Below are positions 18,386 to 25,929 of a DNA stretch of 64,000 nt, one piece after another; the stretch's first letter is position 1, and every line of letters begins with the position of its first letter. The notes beneath the pieces were generated by a model. The model was not told the origin of the DNA and did not search any database. It was given only the letters and a program-made list of their open reading frames with translations. The translations under genes were made by a program, and so were the position numbers. Source of the stretch: Verrucomicrobiaceae bacterium (GTDB lineage: Bacteria > Verrucomicrobiota > Verrucomicrobiia > Verrucomicrobiales > Verrucomicrobiaceae); the NCBI GenBank assembly GCA_016713245.1, contig JADJPM010000001.1:1-64000 (forward strand), in the 5' to 3' direction.

Positions 18386-19543
18386 TTACGACCTAGCTTT
18401 AAGTAACGGCTCAATATCGCCAAGAGATGTGTCGCAAAGCCATTTGTTCAATGGAACCAATCGCCGTTGAGTTATCCAATAATCGTAAGCGCTCCCAACG
18501 ATCATTGACCGTTCTTTAATTTCCTCTGGGCGCGGGTGTAATAGAATTATCGAATTACTTGGATTCTGGTCGATCAAGTATCGAACCTCAATTGATCGCT
18601 GTATCACCCCAGCTGTAGCCAGACATGACAATGGTCTGGCACTGGCGCAAGATTTCATGGAATCGATAGTGAGCGTCAGCGTAGATGCCCCGCTGGTAGG
18701 CAATAGCTTTGTTAACCCCCCGTCAGAAAGGACGGTGTGCGCATGGCGAGCGTTAATCGTTGTTTGTTCCCATCAATATATTTTCGAGGTCCGAAACCCT
18801 GAAAAATAGCAGGGCGGCTTTTGCCAACAAACTCCCGCCAATTCACAGAACCGTGCAGCTTGAACAGACGAACTTTGGTGGGGTCAGTATCATGAACACG
18901 GTCATCATACCAACGCACATCGCCATCCGCCGGTCCAAAGCCATCGACACAGCGAACGTTCTCCTGGTTCAACACCTGCTCCACCAAAGGTATCGTGATT
19001 TAGCGTGACTATATTCAGCTGCTCAATGGATGGCAGCTTCGCGAGTTCCAAAATCAGCTGCATTCCAACCACTGAATTAGACTGAAGCGCATCTACGACA
19101 ACTGCTTCTATGAACCGACTGGCTTCCTGATGCAAGTGACCCAAGTGAATGAATTCGGGCTTCACGCCTACTTTCTTGAATATCGGGCGTGTGGCACGTT
19201 CAATCGACTCGATGAAGGATGTCGGGATTGAGTTATCCGCCAATCGGTGATGATACAATGTGATGGTTTTACAGAGCGTGAACAAATCTTCATAGTTTGG
19301 TGCTCCACGGAAAACGGAACTGGTTACACGCTTGTCATATTCCGCCATCCGAATTAAAAGGGACCGAATGATCAAAGTTGGATCTTTGCGACGAAGCTTG
19401 GCATCAGGATGTTCCCCAGCGACGAAGTTTTTCTTGTGATCCTGGTGATATGGAGCGTGGAAAATGCGCTGAGTTAGTTCGTCCACTTTAGGCAGCTTAG
19501 ATGGGACGGAAACACCAGCTCCAACGAAGACGATCAGTTTCAT
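18386..19543 (-). CDS. SIR2-domain protein (predicted NAD+-hydrolysing defence effector), frameshifted
   Basis: About 385 aa assembled from three frames. The N-terminus has the Rossmann NAD loop VFVGAGVSVPSKLPKVDEL. Mid-protein there are NIVTLNHDTLVEQVL (Asn of the SIR2 active site) and LFKLHGSVNWRE (catalytic His). The C-terminus reads, in the shifted frame, 'VMSGYSWGDTAIN', then EVRYLIDQNPSNSIILLHPR, the last SIR2 Rossmann strands. Slips: near 18990 (TTT for TT), near 18717 (GGGGGG run) and near 18600. Stand-alone SIR2 domains of this shape are NADases in Thoeris, DSR, AVAST and short-Ago systems. It is the last gene of the methyltransferase/GHKL-TIR/SIR2 island and AT-richer than its surroundings. 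Confidence 0.82.
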
Positions 19544-19649
19544 GCTTTAGTTGTACTTCTTTATCTGCCATTTATCTGGGATGCCTATAACCACCCGCTA
19601 CTAACTGATCATTGAGTGTCGCCATTGCCTGTAACTTATTAAATCACAG
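19544..19649. other. Gap between GHKL-TIR and SIR2 genes
   Basis: 106 AT-rich bases on the minus-strand transcript. No conserved ORF or strong terminator is visible. It could hold a separate promoter for the SIR2 gene. Confidence 0.35.
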
Positions 19650-21536
19650 CTAGGTCCCAGTTCTTATGCTGACCAATGTCCCCAAGTGATCCATATTCTG
19701 CCGGCGGCTTCGCTTCGAGTAGCCAAGTGAGTCACAGACCACCTCTATTTTTTGACAAAAAATATCTGCATTCAGTTTTTGCATCCAAAGATCCCCATTA
19801 GGCGATGCCCCCCTGTTGGTGGTTTGCCATTGAGATTCGTCGTCAAGGGGGTGCTCTGGTCGGAATGGGTGAATATTAAAAATCTTGTGATCTACTTGAG
19901 TGATCCAAGCAGCACCCACTTCGGTGATTGCCCCCCAGGAGGTCTTTGAGTTTTCGCTTGTAATGAAGAGGACGTAAATTTTTTGGTTGGAGTAGCTTTC
20001 AACAAAGAACTCTTTCAGATAATCATAAACCTTGCGTCCTTCCGGCACCCGACACACCTCATCGTCACAGTTTGTGTAGAGGATGTCTTCCGCTGGAACG
20101 TTGTTGTAAATTAGCATCTGATACACCACATCTGCGAACGACTTGTCTGTGAACGTTTGGCTGATGAGGATTCGCTTTTTCTCCGAATCCACGAGCTGCT
20201 TTAGGCCAAGGCCTGGATTATTTTCGTTCATGGAGTCAGCGATAATACTCTTGAGACTTTCAGTGTCACGATTTCCAGTGAGTTCTGATAACCTCTCCGC
20301 TGCTCGTTGACTTGCTAGGTTGCGGAAGTTGTCCATCTGTTCGCGTAATTTCTGCTCATTTTCCCTCTGAAGACCTTCCTTCAGCTTCTTCTTTTCTGTA
20401 TTCACCAAATCGGTGTAGAGTTCTCTTTGGCGTAGGATCTCAGCGAGCAGCTCCTTTCTCACATAATCAAGCATTGCCACATAACGTGGATCATCGGATT
20501 TGTATCCCTGCCGGTTACTCAGCGCCATATCCGGAAGTTCTGTTAACTCAAATAGATCAACATGCAATTGACCCACTACATACACCTCATTCAACTTGTT
20601 CTGCCCAACCACGGGGAGGATATTAAACTCACCGAGCTTCTTGTTGGCGAAAAGAGAAATAAAGTTATCCGGAAAGTCCGTCATCTCCGCTTTTCGCCCC
20701 CTAGTGGTGCGGTAGGCTCCGATCCAGCCTTTAATTGAGATAGTGTATTCGTGCTCGGCTCCGAGTTTATCACTCATTGCCAGAGGCATTTCCTTTGCGT
20801 CACGGGCCACGATTAATTCGCTCCTGCGTTTAGGATACGAATTCGGAACAAGCATAGCAAGGTGAGCAAACTCGTTTCCGAGTGCGATCAGTGCGCACAA
20901 ATCGGTCATGATGTTCTGGTCAAAGTCTTCTATCACTACAACTTCATTGCCGCGGATAACGTGGATTCTAAAGTCGGAACCAATTAGGGGGAAAATTTTC
21001 AAGAGGTTACGACGCACTGCCTCCAATGTCTTGTGCAAACGGTATTGAGGGTGCCTCATTACAATCGCTGAGCCATGGTCTTTGATGTAATCAAACTTGA
21101 TTGAATCCTCATCAAGCGCCCGAAGCATAGTTGCCCACTTCAGGGCGACGACTCAATATGAAACCGGATTTCTCCCCCTTCGAGACAGTTAAGACATCAA
21201 CGTTTTCCGATACGGACAACGCGGCCAGCTTGCCGACACCTTTCCTTCCCATCTTTCTGCGCTGACCGGACTTTGTGAGGAATCTCCTTCAGAGTTCCGT
21301 GAGGTTGCGGCGACTTCGAGGTAGCGTTTGATATCTCCAGCCTCATAAGACATGCCATGACCATCATCTTCGACACGGATATCGTCCTTGTTCGAGATGA
21401 TATAGACGTTCTTGGCATCCGCATCGTAGGCATTGGCAATCAACTCCGCCAAGACATAGTAGATGTTGGTGTAAAGATTGGGGCCAAGTAGTTCTAAAAT
21501 TCTTGGGTCGATGCTGAGTTGGTATTCTTTCTCCAT
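19650..21536 (-). CDS. GHKL (HATPase_c_3, MORC-like) ATPase with C-terminal TIR domain, frameshifted
   Basis: About 630 aa. The N-terminal GHKL ATPase has motif I 'LAELIANAYDADAKNV' (Mg-binding Asn), motif II VEDDGHGM, and motif III KMGRKGVGKLAALS, read in a second frame after a slip near 21290 (CCC to CC). The frame returns near 21135 ('ALKWATMLRALDEDSIKF'). The middle is a transducer-like region and a coiled coil (Lys/Glu/Gln-rich, about 20300-20450). The C-terminal 130 residues are TIR-like: ILISQTFTDKSFADVVYQML, then LFITSENSKTSWGAITEVGAAW, with the S-W-x3-E catalytic Glu and the EVGAAW signature of prokaryotic TIR proteins. Nucleic-acid sensing coupled to NAD+ cleavage is inferred. Genomic partners are the methyltransferase upstream and SIR2 downstream. 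Confidence 0.83.
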
Positions 21537-21599
21537 AGCTTCAGAATTTTAAAGGTTCTCAAATAAATTTAGGCCGAGTGCTGGATTCCAATGCTCGGT

Positions 21600-22673
21600 T
21601 TAAGCCAGTTGTCGTAGAGTTTGCAATGCTTCAACGTGTGCAACGAAGCTTCTACCAATCGATTCGGCCAGCTTCACTGGCACTGCATTTCCAATTAACC
21701 TGCCGATTTTAGAGAACTCAATTGCTCTACCGGGTTCAACGAATTGGTAGCTTTTCGGGAAGCTTTGGAGGAGTGCCCCCTCGCGTAGGGATAGCGCTCG
21801 GTTCTGACTGGGGTGGCCGAAGCGTCCATTTCCAAATCCATAAAATTGTGTCGTGATAGTGGGCGACGGTTTGTCCCATTCCATGCGCCCGTAAACACTA
21901 GGGTAAGTTTTACCTGACTTTTTCTGGTGGCATACAGCGACTAATTCCGCTGGCCAGTCCCGCCAAGTGCCGCCTGGCCTTGATGCAACGATGCGTGCGT
22001 AGTTGAGCGGCGTCAGCCCGGCAGATTGATGGATTGGGTCCGATGCAGATGCTTTACCAGCTTGGAGTTTCGGGAGTTTCCCAATTACCTGCCGAACTGT
22101 TTTTCGCACGTTTCGGCTTGGGAGGAGTAGAGAAACCTTTCCGTGCTTTGATGCCATCATCACAAGCCGCTCGCGGCCTTGCGGCACTCCATGCCGCAAA
22201 CAATTTACAACCTCTGCCCATACATGATAACCGGCATCTTCGAGTGAAACCTTAAAGTCGTGGAATACCTGCTGCTCGGCCAAACGAGGGACATTTTCCA
22301 TCGTGACAAAGTCTGGGGCCATGTTAAGCGCTAGCCTCTGAAACGATCGAAGTAGATGCCAACGCCCATCTGATTCATCACATTTCCCTTGGCGATATTT
22401 CGAAAATGGCTGGCAAGGTGCGCAGCCTGCAAGGAGGACAAACTTCGGTTTATTCAAGAATCCGAACAGCTCTCGGGCGGTGATTTCCTCCACTGATTTT
22501 AAAAGGAATGCCGCCCCATTGTTTTTCTCAAACGCAAATTTGCATGCTGGATCCAGATCAACCCCAACCCGGACGTCAACACCAGCCATTTTTAGCCCGT
22601 GACTGAGGCCGCCTGCTCCAGAGAATAGATCAATCGCTTGGATGTCGGCGTTCAATATAGTGTCGGTTTTCAT
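21600..22673 (-). CDS. DNA (cytosine-5-)-methyltransferase
   Basis: 357-aa complete C5 methyltransferase. Motif I AIDLFSGAGGLSHGL, motif IV GCAPCQPFSKYR with the catalytic Cys at residue 87, motif VI ENVPRL, motif VIII QGRERLV, a target-recognition region at about 200-270, motif IX SPTITTQFYGFGNGR and motif X IGNAVP. No restriction endonuclease gene is nearby; instead the downstream genes encode a GHKL-TIR ATPase and a SIR2 protein. It probably marks self DNA (or silences the system), with the recognition site unknown. It is the first gene of the island operon, intact and AT-richer than the chromosomal genes. Confidence 0.94.
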   Translation of the reverse strand: MKTDTILNADIQAIDLFSGAGGLSHGLKMAGVDVRVGVDLDPACKFAFEKNNGAAFLLKSVEEITARELFGFLNKPKFVLLAGCAPCQPFSKYRQGKCDESDGRWHLLRSFQRLALNMAPDFVTMENVPRLAEQQVFHDFKVSLEDAGYHVWAEVVNCLRHGVPQGRERLVMMASKHGKVSLLLPSRNVRKTVRQVIGKLPKLQAGKASASDPIHQSAGLTPLNYARIVASRPGGTWRDWPAELVAVCHQKKSGKTYPSVYGRMEWDKPSPTITTQFYGFGNGRFGHPSQNRALSLREGALLQSFPKSYQFVEPGRAIEFSKIGRLIGNAVPVKLAESIGRSFVAHVEALQTLRQLA

Positions 22674-22958
22674 GCGGATAGTTTGCTGTCAGAAGACGAG
22701 GAGGTGGTCAGGTCGTAGGTGATCTTGGACGGCGGCATCCCGCAACGTGAAGCACTTCAACCGGGCTGTCACAACCTTTCCCTTCGTAAGCGAACTTCTC
22801 CCGAAAAAACTACTGCCAAGACGGGGCCATTTCCGGCACAATCCGCCCTGATCGCTGCGGCATTGTCTCCTGAGTTCCAGGTGGGGCTTTCGGAGGAGAA
22901 GGAACGGCGGGAAGCCTGCTCATGCGAAGCCGCAGAGCGAATCTCCTGACTCATTTAC
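22674..22958. other. Right flank of the accessory island, no gene supported
   Basis: 285 bases between the methyltransferase start and the terminator of the Pycsar-like gene. Composition returns to GC-rich across it. Short open frames are present on both strands (22719-22949 plus, 22769-22954 minus) without recognisable similarity. It should contain the promoter of the island operon (reading left). Confidence 0.4.
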
Positions 22959-22985
22959 CAAAACGGCCTTCGTTTCCGAAGGCCG
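22959..22985 (-). terminator. Rho-independent terminator of the Pycsar-effector-like gene
   Basis: On the minus strand CGGCCTTCG, loop GAAA, CGAAGGCCG, followed by TTTT. Nine-base perfect stem, 33 bases after the gene's stop. It separates that gene from the island operon. Confidence 0.82.
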
Positions 22986-23017
22986 CTTGGGGGTCTGAGA
23001 ATGAGGCATGAGGCGAA

Positions 23018-24130
23018 TTACTTCGGCGTGGCGGGTGGGGCTGACGTGTCGCCGTTGCCGTTGGGTTTCTTGCCGCGTTTGGGGTCGCGTTCGACGCGGC
23101 TGGCGCGTTCCCAGGCGTGGAGTTTTTCGGGGGTGGTTTCGTATTTATTGCCGAGGATGGGGTCGAGGATGTCCACTTCTTTGCTGATGGCGGTGAGCTG
23201 GGTGGTGATGGTGGCGGTGTCTTCGGTGCCTTCCTGGATTTCGGTGGTGTTGTGCTGGTTGATCTGGTCGATGGCGTCGCGGTCGCTGCGGAGGTCGGTG
23301 ACGAAGTCGGCGCTGATTTCGAGCTGGAGGAAGCGGGCGCGGAGGGCGGCCTTAGCGGCTTTTTGCTCAGCGGTGTCGCCACCATCGGCGACGGGGGCGT
23401 TGTTGGTCAGAGTGTGGCACGGAGAGGGTCTGAGGGCGATGGGGACATGGTCAGAGGCTAAAGTACACAGGGTAGAGACTGGGACGGAGCCAGTCGAAGG
23501 AAGGATGGTTGACACTCCGATAGCTGGGCGTTTATGGTCAGACGGTAACACTTGCTTGGTCAAAGAATGGGATGTCATTCTGATTTGCAGGTGTGCGTCA
23601 GAGCCGGGAGGTTTATCCGGCATTGCGTGAAAAATTTTACGCGGGGCCTTCCACACATAGGCAAAGAAGCCGGTGACCAATGCGACGAAGAAAAAATAGA
23701 TGCTCGCCCGCAGCCAGATGAACTTCCGCCGCAGCACCACGGCGGTGCAGTAGTTCTGCATGGAATATTGATCGTCGAGACGTCCGGCGTTCACCACTTC
23801 ATCAAATCGTCGTGCATAGGCAGAGGCATCGGCATCGCGGGCCACATCACCCCAAAAGATAACGCTGCTGCCACAGGGCGGCACGCGTGGCATGATGACA
23901 CTGCCCGCCGCATAGGTGGACGCGGCGAAGAAGGTAATGCTGGCTACGGCGGCCACACGTCCCACGAAATCCGTGGGCCACTGTTGGAGCAGCAGTGAGG
24001 CCGCGGCGACGTTTCCGGCGAGGAACAGACCCGCCTTCGAGTCCAGCGCGGCGATGTAGTGGTTCATGTAGTCGTTCACCGCTTTCGCGGCGGCGGCTTT
24101 GTCGAGATCGTTCGGGATGGGATTGGCCAT
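23018..24130 (-). CDS. Pycsar-effector-like (DUF5706) transmembrane protein with a C-terminal extension
   Basis: 370 aa from ATG 24130. Residues about 15-165 resemble the Pycsar TM effector domain: 'MNHYIAALDSKAGLFLAGNVAAASLLL', then a second TM helix 'VAAVASITFFAASTYAAGSVI', the 'VIFWGDVARDADASAYARRF' segment and a last TM helix 'ASIYFFFVALVTGFFAYVW'. In Pycsar, such proteins bind cCMP or cUMP and depolarise the membrane. No nucleotidyl cyclase gene is adjacent. The region after residue 170 is of a different character: a low-complexity linker, then a charged helical tail ending KRGKKPNGNGD. This may be a fusion to another gene or a frameshift product. It lies just outside the methyltransferase island but is GC-rich. 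Confidence 0.6.
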   Translation of the reverse strand: MANPIPNDLDKAAAAKAVNDYMNHYIAALDSKAGLFLAGNVAAASLLLQQWPTDFVGRVAAVASITFFAASTYAAGSVIMPRVPPCGSSVIFWGDVARDADASAYARRFDEVVNAGRLDDQYSMQNYCTAVVLRRKFIWLRASIYFFFVALVTGFFAYVWKAPRKIFHAMPDKPPGSDAHLQIRMTSHSLTKQVLPSDHKRPAIGVSTILPSTGSVPVSTLCTLASDHVPIALRPSPCHTLTNNAPVADGGDTAEQKAAKAALRARFLQLEISADFVTDLRSDRDAIDQINQHNTTEIQEGTEDTATITTQLTAISKEVDILDPILGNKYETTPEKLHAWERASRVERDPKRGKKPNGNGDTSAPPATPK

Positions 24131-24307
24131 GGTGATAAGAGCCTGTTTGCGGCGGCTATTCCCGCCATCCCTCAAACGAGGACCGCGGCTGATCAAAGAA
24201 GAAAATCAATCAAGCGAGGAATAAACGAAACTCGTCCTCCTCTAGCAAGACCGCAGGCCATTGGAAATGCCTGCTTCAAAGCAAGCCAACGATTCATCAA
24301 CAAAACT

Positions 24308-24775
24308 ATGATCAAAACCTCCCGTCACTTCCTCCGGCTCTGTGCCGCCGTCTCCCTCGTCTTCGCTTCCTCCGTGCTGGCCGGAATCGAAAACTACAAC
24401 CTGCCTGCCAATAAAGTGGCGATCCAAGGCTACGACCCCGTGACCTACTTCACGTTGGGCAAGGCGGTCATGGGCAACGCTTCGTTCAAAACCCAGCACG
24501 AGGGCGTGACGTATCAATTTTCATCTGCGGAGACGATGGCGACCTTCACCGCAAGTCCGGCGAAGTATGTGCCGACCTACGGCGGCTGGTGCGCCACGGC
24601 GATGGCGAAAGGTGAGAAGGTCGAGATCGATCCGAAGAACTTCAAAGTCACCAATGGACGCCTCTTCTTGTTCTTCAATGCCTGGTATGGCGACGCGAAG
24701 AAGACCTGGCTCAAAGACGAGTCCGGGCAGGAGGCCAAAGCGGACGCGAACTGGAAGAAACTCTCCGGCGAATAA
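24308..24775 (+). CDS. YHS domain protein, exported
   Basis: 155 aa with a Sec signal (ending SSVLAG). The mature domain is YHS-like: 'VAIQGYDPVTYFTLGKAVMGN', 'GVTYQFSSAETMATFTASPAKYVPTYGGWCA'. This 'GYDPVAYF' family is common in exported proteins of marine and soil bacteria and is thought to bind metal. ATG 24308 is chosen because it precedes the signal peptide directly. The DoxX-like gene follows 21 bp downstream. Confidence 0.87.
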   Translation: MIKTSRHFLRLCAAVSLVFASSVLAGIENYNLPANKVAIQGYDPVTYFTLGKAVMGNASFKTQHEGVTYQFSSAETMATFTASPAKYVPTYGGWCATAMAKGEKVEIDPKNFKVTNGRLFLFFNAWYGDAKKTWLKDESGQEAKADANWKKLSGE

Positions 24776-24796
24776 CTCCCACCTTCTTTTTCGATC

Positions 24797-25216
24797 ATGT
24801 CTCCGACTCTTCAAAACCGGCTCAGCTGGCTGCTGCAAATCGTGGCAGCGGTGATCATGGGCCAGACGCTCTTTTTCAAATTCAGCGGCGCTCCCGAGCC
24901 TGTGTACATCTTTACCACGCTCGGTGCGGAGCCTTACGGACGCTGGCTCGCAGCGGTGTCCGAACTCGTGGCCGTGGTGCTGCTGCTCTGGCCTGCGATG
25001 GCTGGCGCGGGCGGATTGCTCGGCCTCGGCGTGATGAGCGGTGCTCTCATGGCTCATCTCACGACAAAACTCGGCATCGAGGTGCTCGGTGATGGCGGAT
25101 TGCTCTTCGCTCTGGGTATCGTGGTGTGGGTGGCCTGCGCCGGCATCGTCTTCCTCCGCCGAAATCAGCTGCTGTCTCAGGCCAAGGCGCTGCGGGCTCG
25201 ATTCATGCCGTCCTGA
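24797..25216 (+). CDS. DoxX-like integral membrane protein
   Basis: 139 aa with four TM helices. The pattern is that of DoxX/DoxD-like quinone-interacting membrane proteins: 'IVAAVIMGQTLFFKFSGAPE', 'WLAAVSELVAVVLLLWP', 'GLGVMSGALMAHLTT', 'LLFALGIVVWVACAGIVFL'. Probably co-transcribed with the YHS protein upstream and the NRDE gene 5 bp downstream. Biochemical role unknown. Confidence 0.78.
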   Translation: MSPTLQNRLSWLLQIVAAVIMGQTLFFKFSGAPEPVYIFTTLGAEPYGRWLAAVSELVAVVLLLWPAMAGAGGLLGLGVMSGALMAHLTTKLGIEVLGDGGLLFALGIVVWVACAGIVFLRRNQLLSQAKALRARFMPS

Positions 25217-25221
25217 GTCCC

Positions 25222-25929
25222 ATGTGCTCGCTCAGTTGGTATCATCAGCCGGGCGGCTACGAGGTCTTTTTCAATCGTGACGAGAAAAAGACCCGTGGCC
25301 GTGCCACCCCGCCTGCTCTTCAGGAAAAAGAAGGCGTCCGCTATCTCTCGCCACGAGATGCGGATGCCGGCGGCACCTGGTTGCTGGCCAACGAACACGG
25401 TGTGACGCTCGCTCTGCTGAACTACTGGCATTCAAATGCCGAGGAACGCATCCCGACGCTCAGTCGCGGTCTTTTACTCAGTAGCCTGGCCGCTCAAAAA
25501 AGCGCGGAAGCGGCCGTGCAGCAGGTGCGGGCGATGTCACTGACGGATTACGGCAGCTTCACCCTGGCGGCTTTTGATCACTCGATCGTCGCTGCACCCT
25601 GGGCTCTCCGTTGGGATGGTCGCTCAGCTCTTTCGCTGGCAGCCGAGATGCCGCTTTGTTCCTCCTCGTTCCTGCCCGAAGCCGTCATTGCGACTCGTCA
25701 GCAGTCATTTCAAACGCTGCCGAATCACCTGCCGGAGACGCTTTGGAGCTGGCATCGCGACGAAGCCTCCCCCAGCGCCTACAGCGTGCGCATGAACCGC
25801 CCCGATGCCCAGACCTGGTGCATCAGCCGCGTCTCCGTGACGACCGATTCCATCCGCTGGCGCTACATTGAGGAGTTCCCCGATCTGAAGGGCGATCCGC
25901 AAGAACACGAAACGATCCTCAAGCGATGA
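25222..25929 (+). CDS. NRDE (TANGO2) family protein
   Basis: 235 aa. The N-terminus 'MCSLSWYHQPGGYEVFFNRDE' has the Cys2 and NRDE motif typical of TANGO2/NRDE-family proteins, whose eukaryotic member is implicated in haem and lipid homeostasis. Start ATG 25222 is preferred over 25126 because family members start at MC. It overlaps the following DedA/ATP-grasp gene by four bases (ATGA), implying coupled translation. Confidence 0.84.
   Translation: MCSLSWYHQPGGYEVFFNRDEKKTRGRATPPALQEKEGVRYLSPRDADAGGTWLLANEHGVTLALLNYWHSNAEERIPTLSRGLLLSSLAAQKSAEAAVQQVRAMSLTDYGSFTLAAFDHSIVAAPWALRWDGRSALSLAAEMPLCSSSFLPEAVIATRQQSFQTLPNHLPETLWSWHRDEASPSAYSVRMNRPDAQTWCISRVSVTTDSIRWRYIEEFPDLKGDPQEHETILKR

Noticed and set aside
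18386..22673. Treating the methyltransferase as half of an ordinary restriction-modification system
   Set aside because: No endonuclease fold or nuclease motif is visible in the adjacent genes; they are GHKL-TIR and SIR2.
22719..22949. Small plus-strand gene in the island's right flank
   Set aside because: No homology is recognisable, it lacks a clear ribosome-binding site and the opposite strand has an equally open frame.
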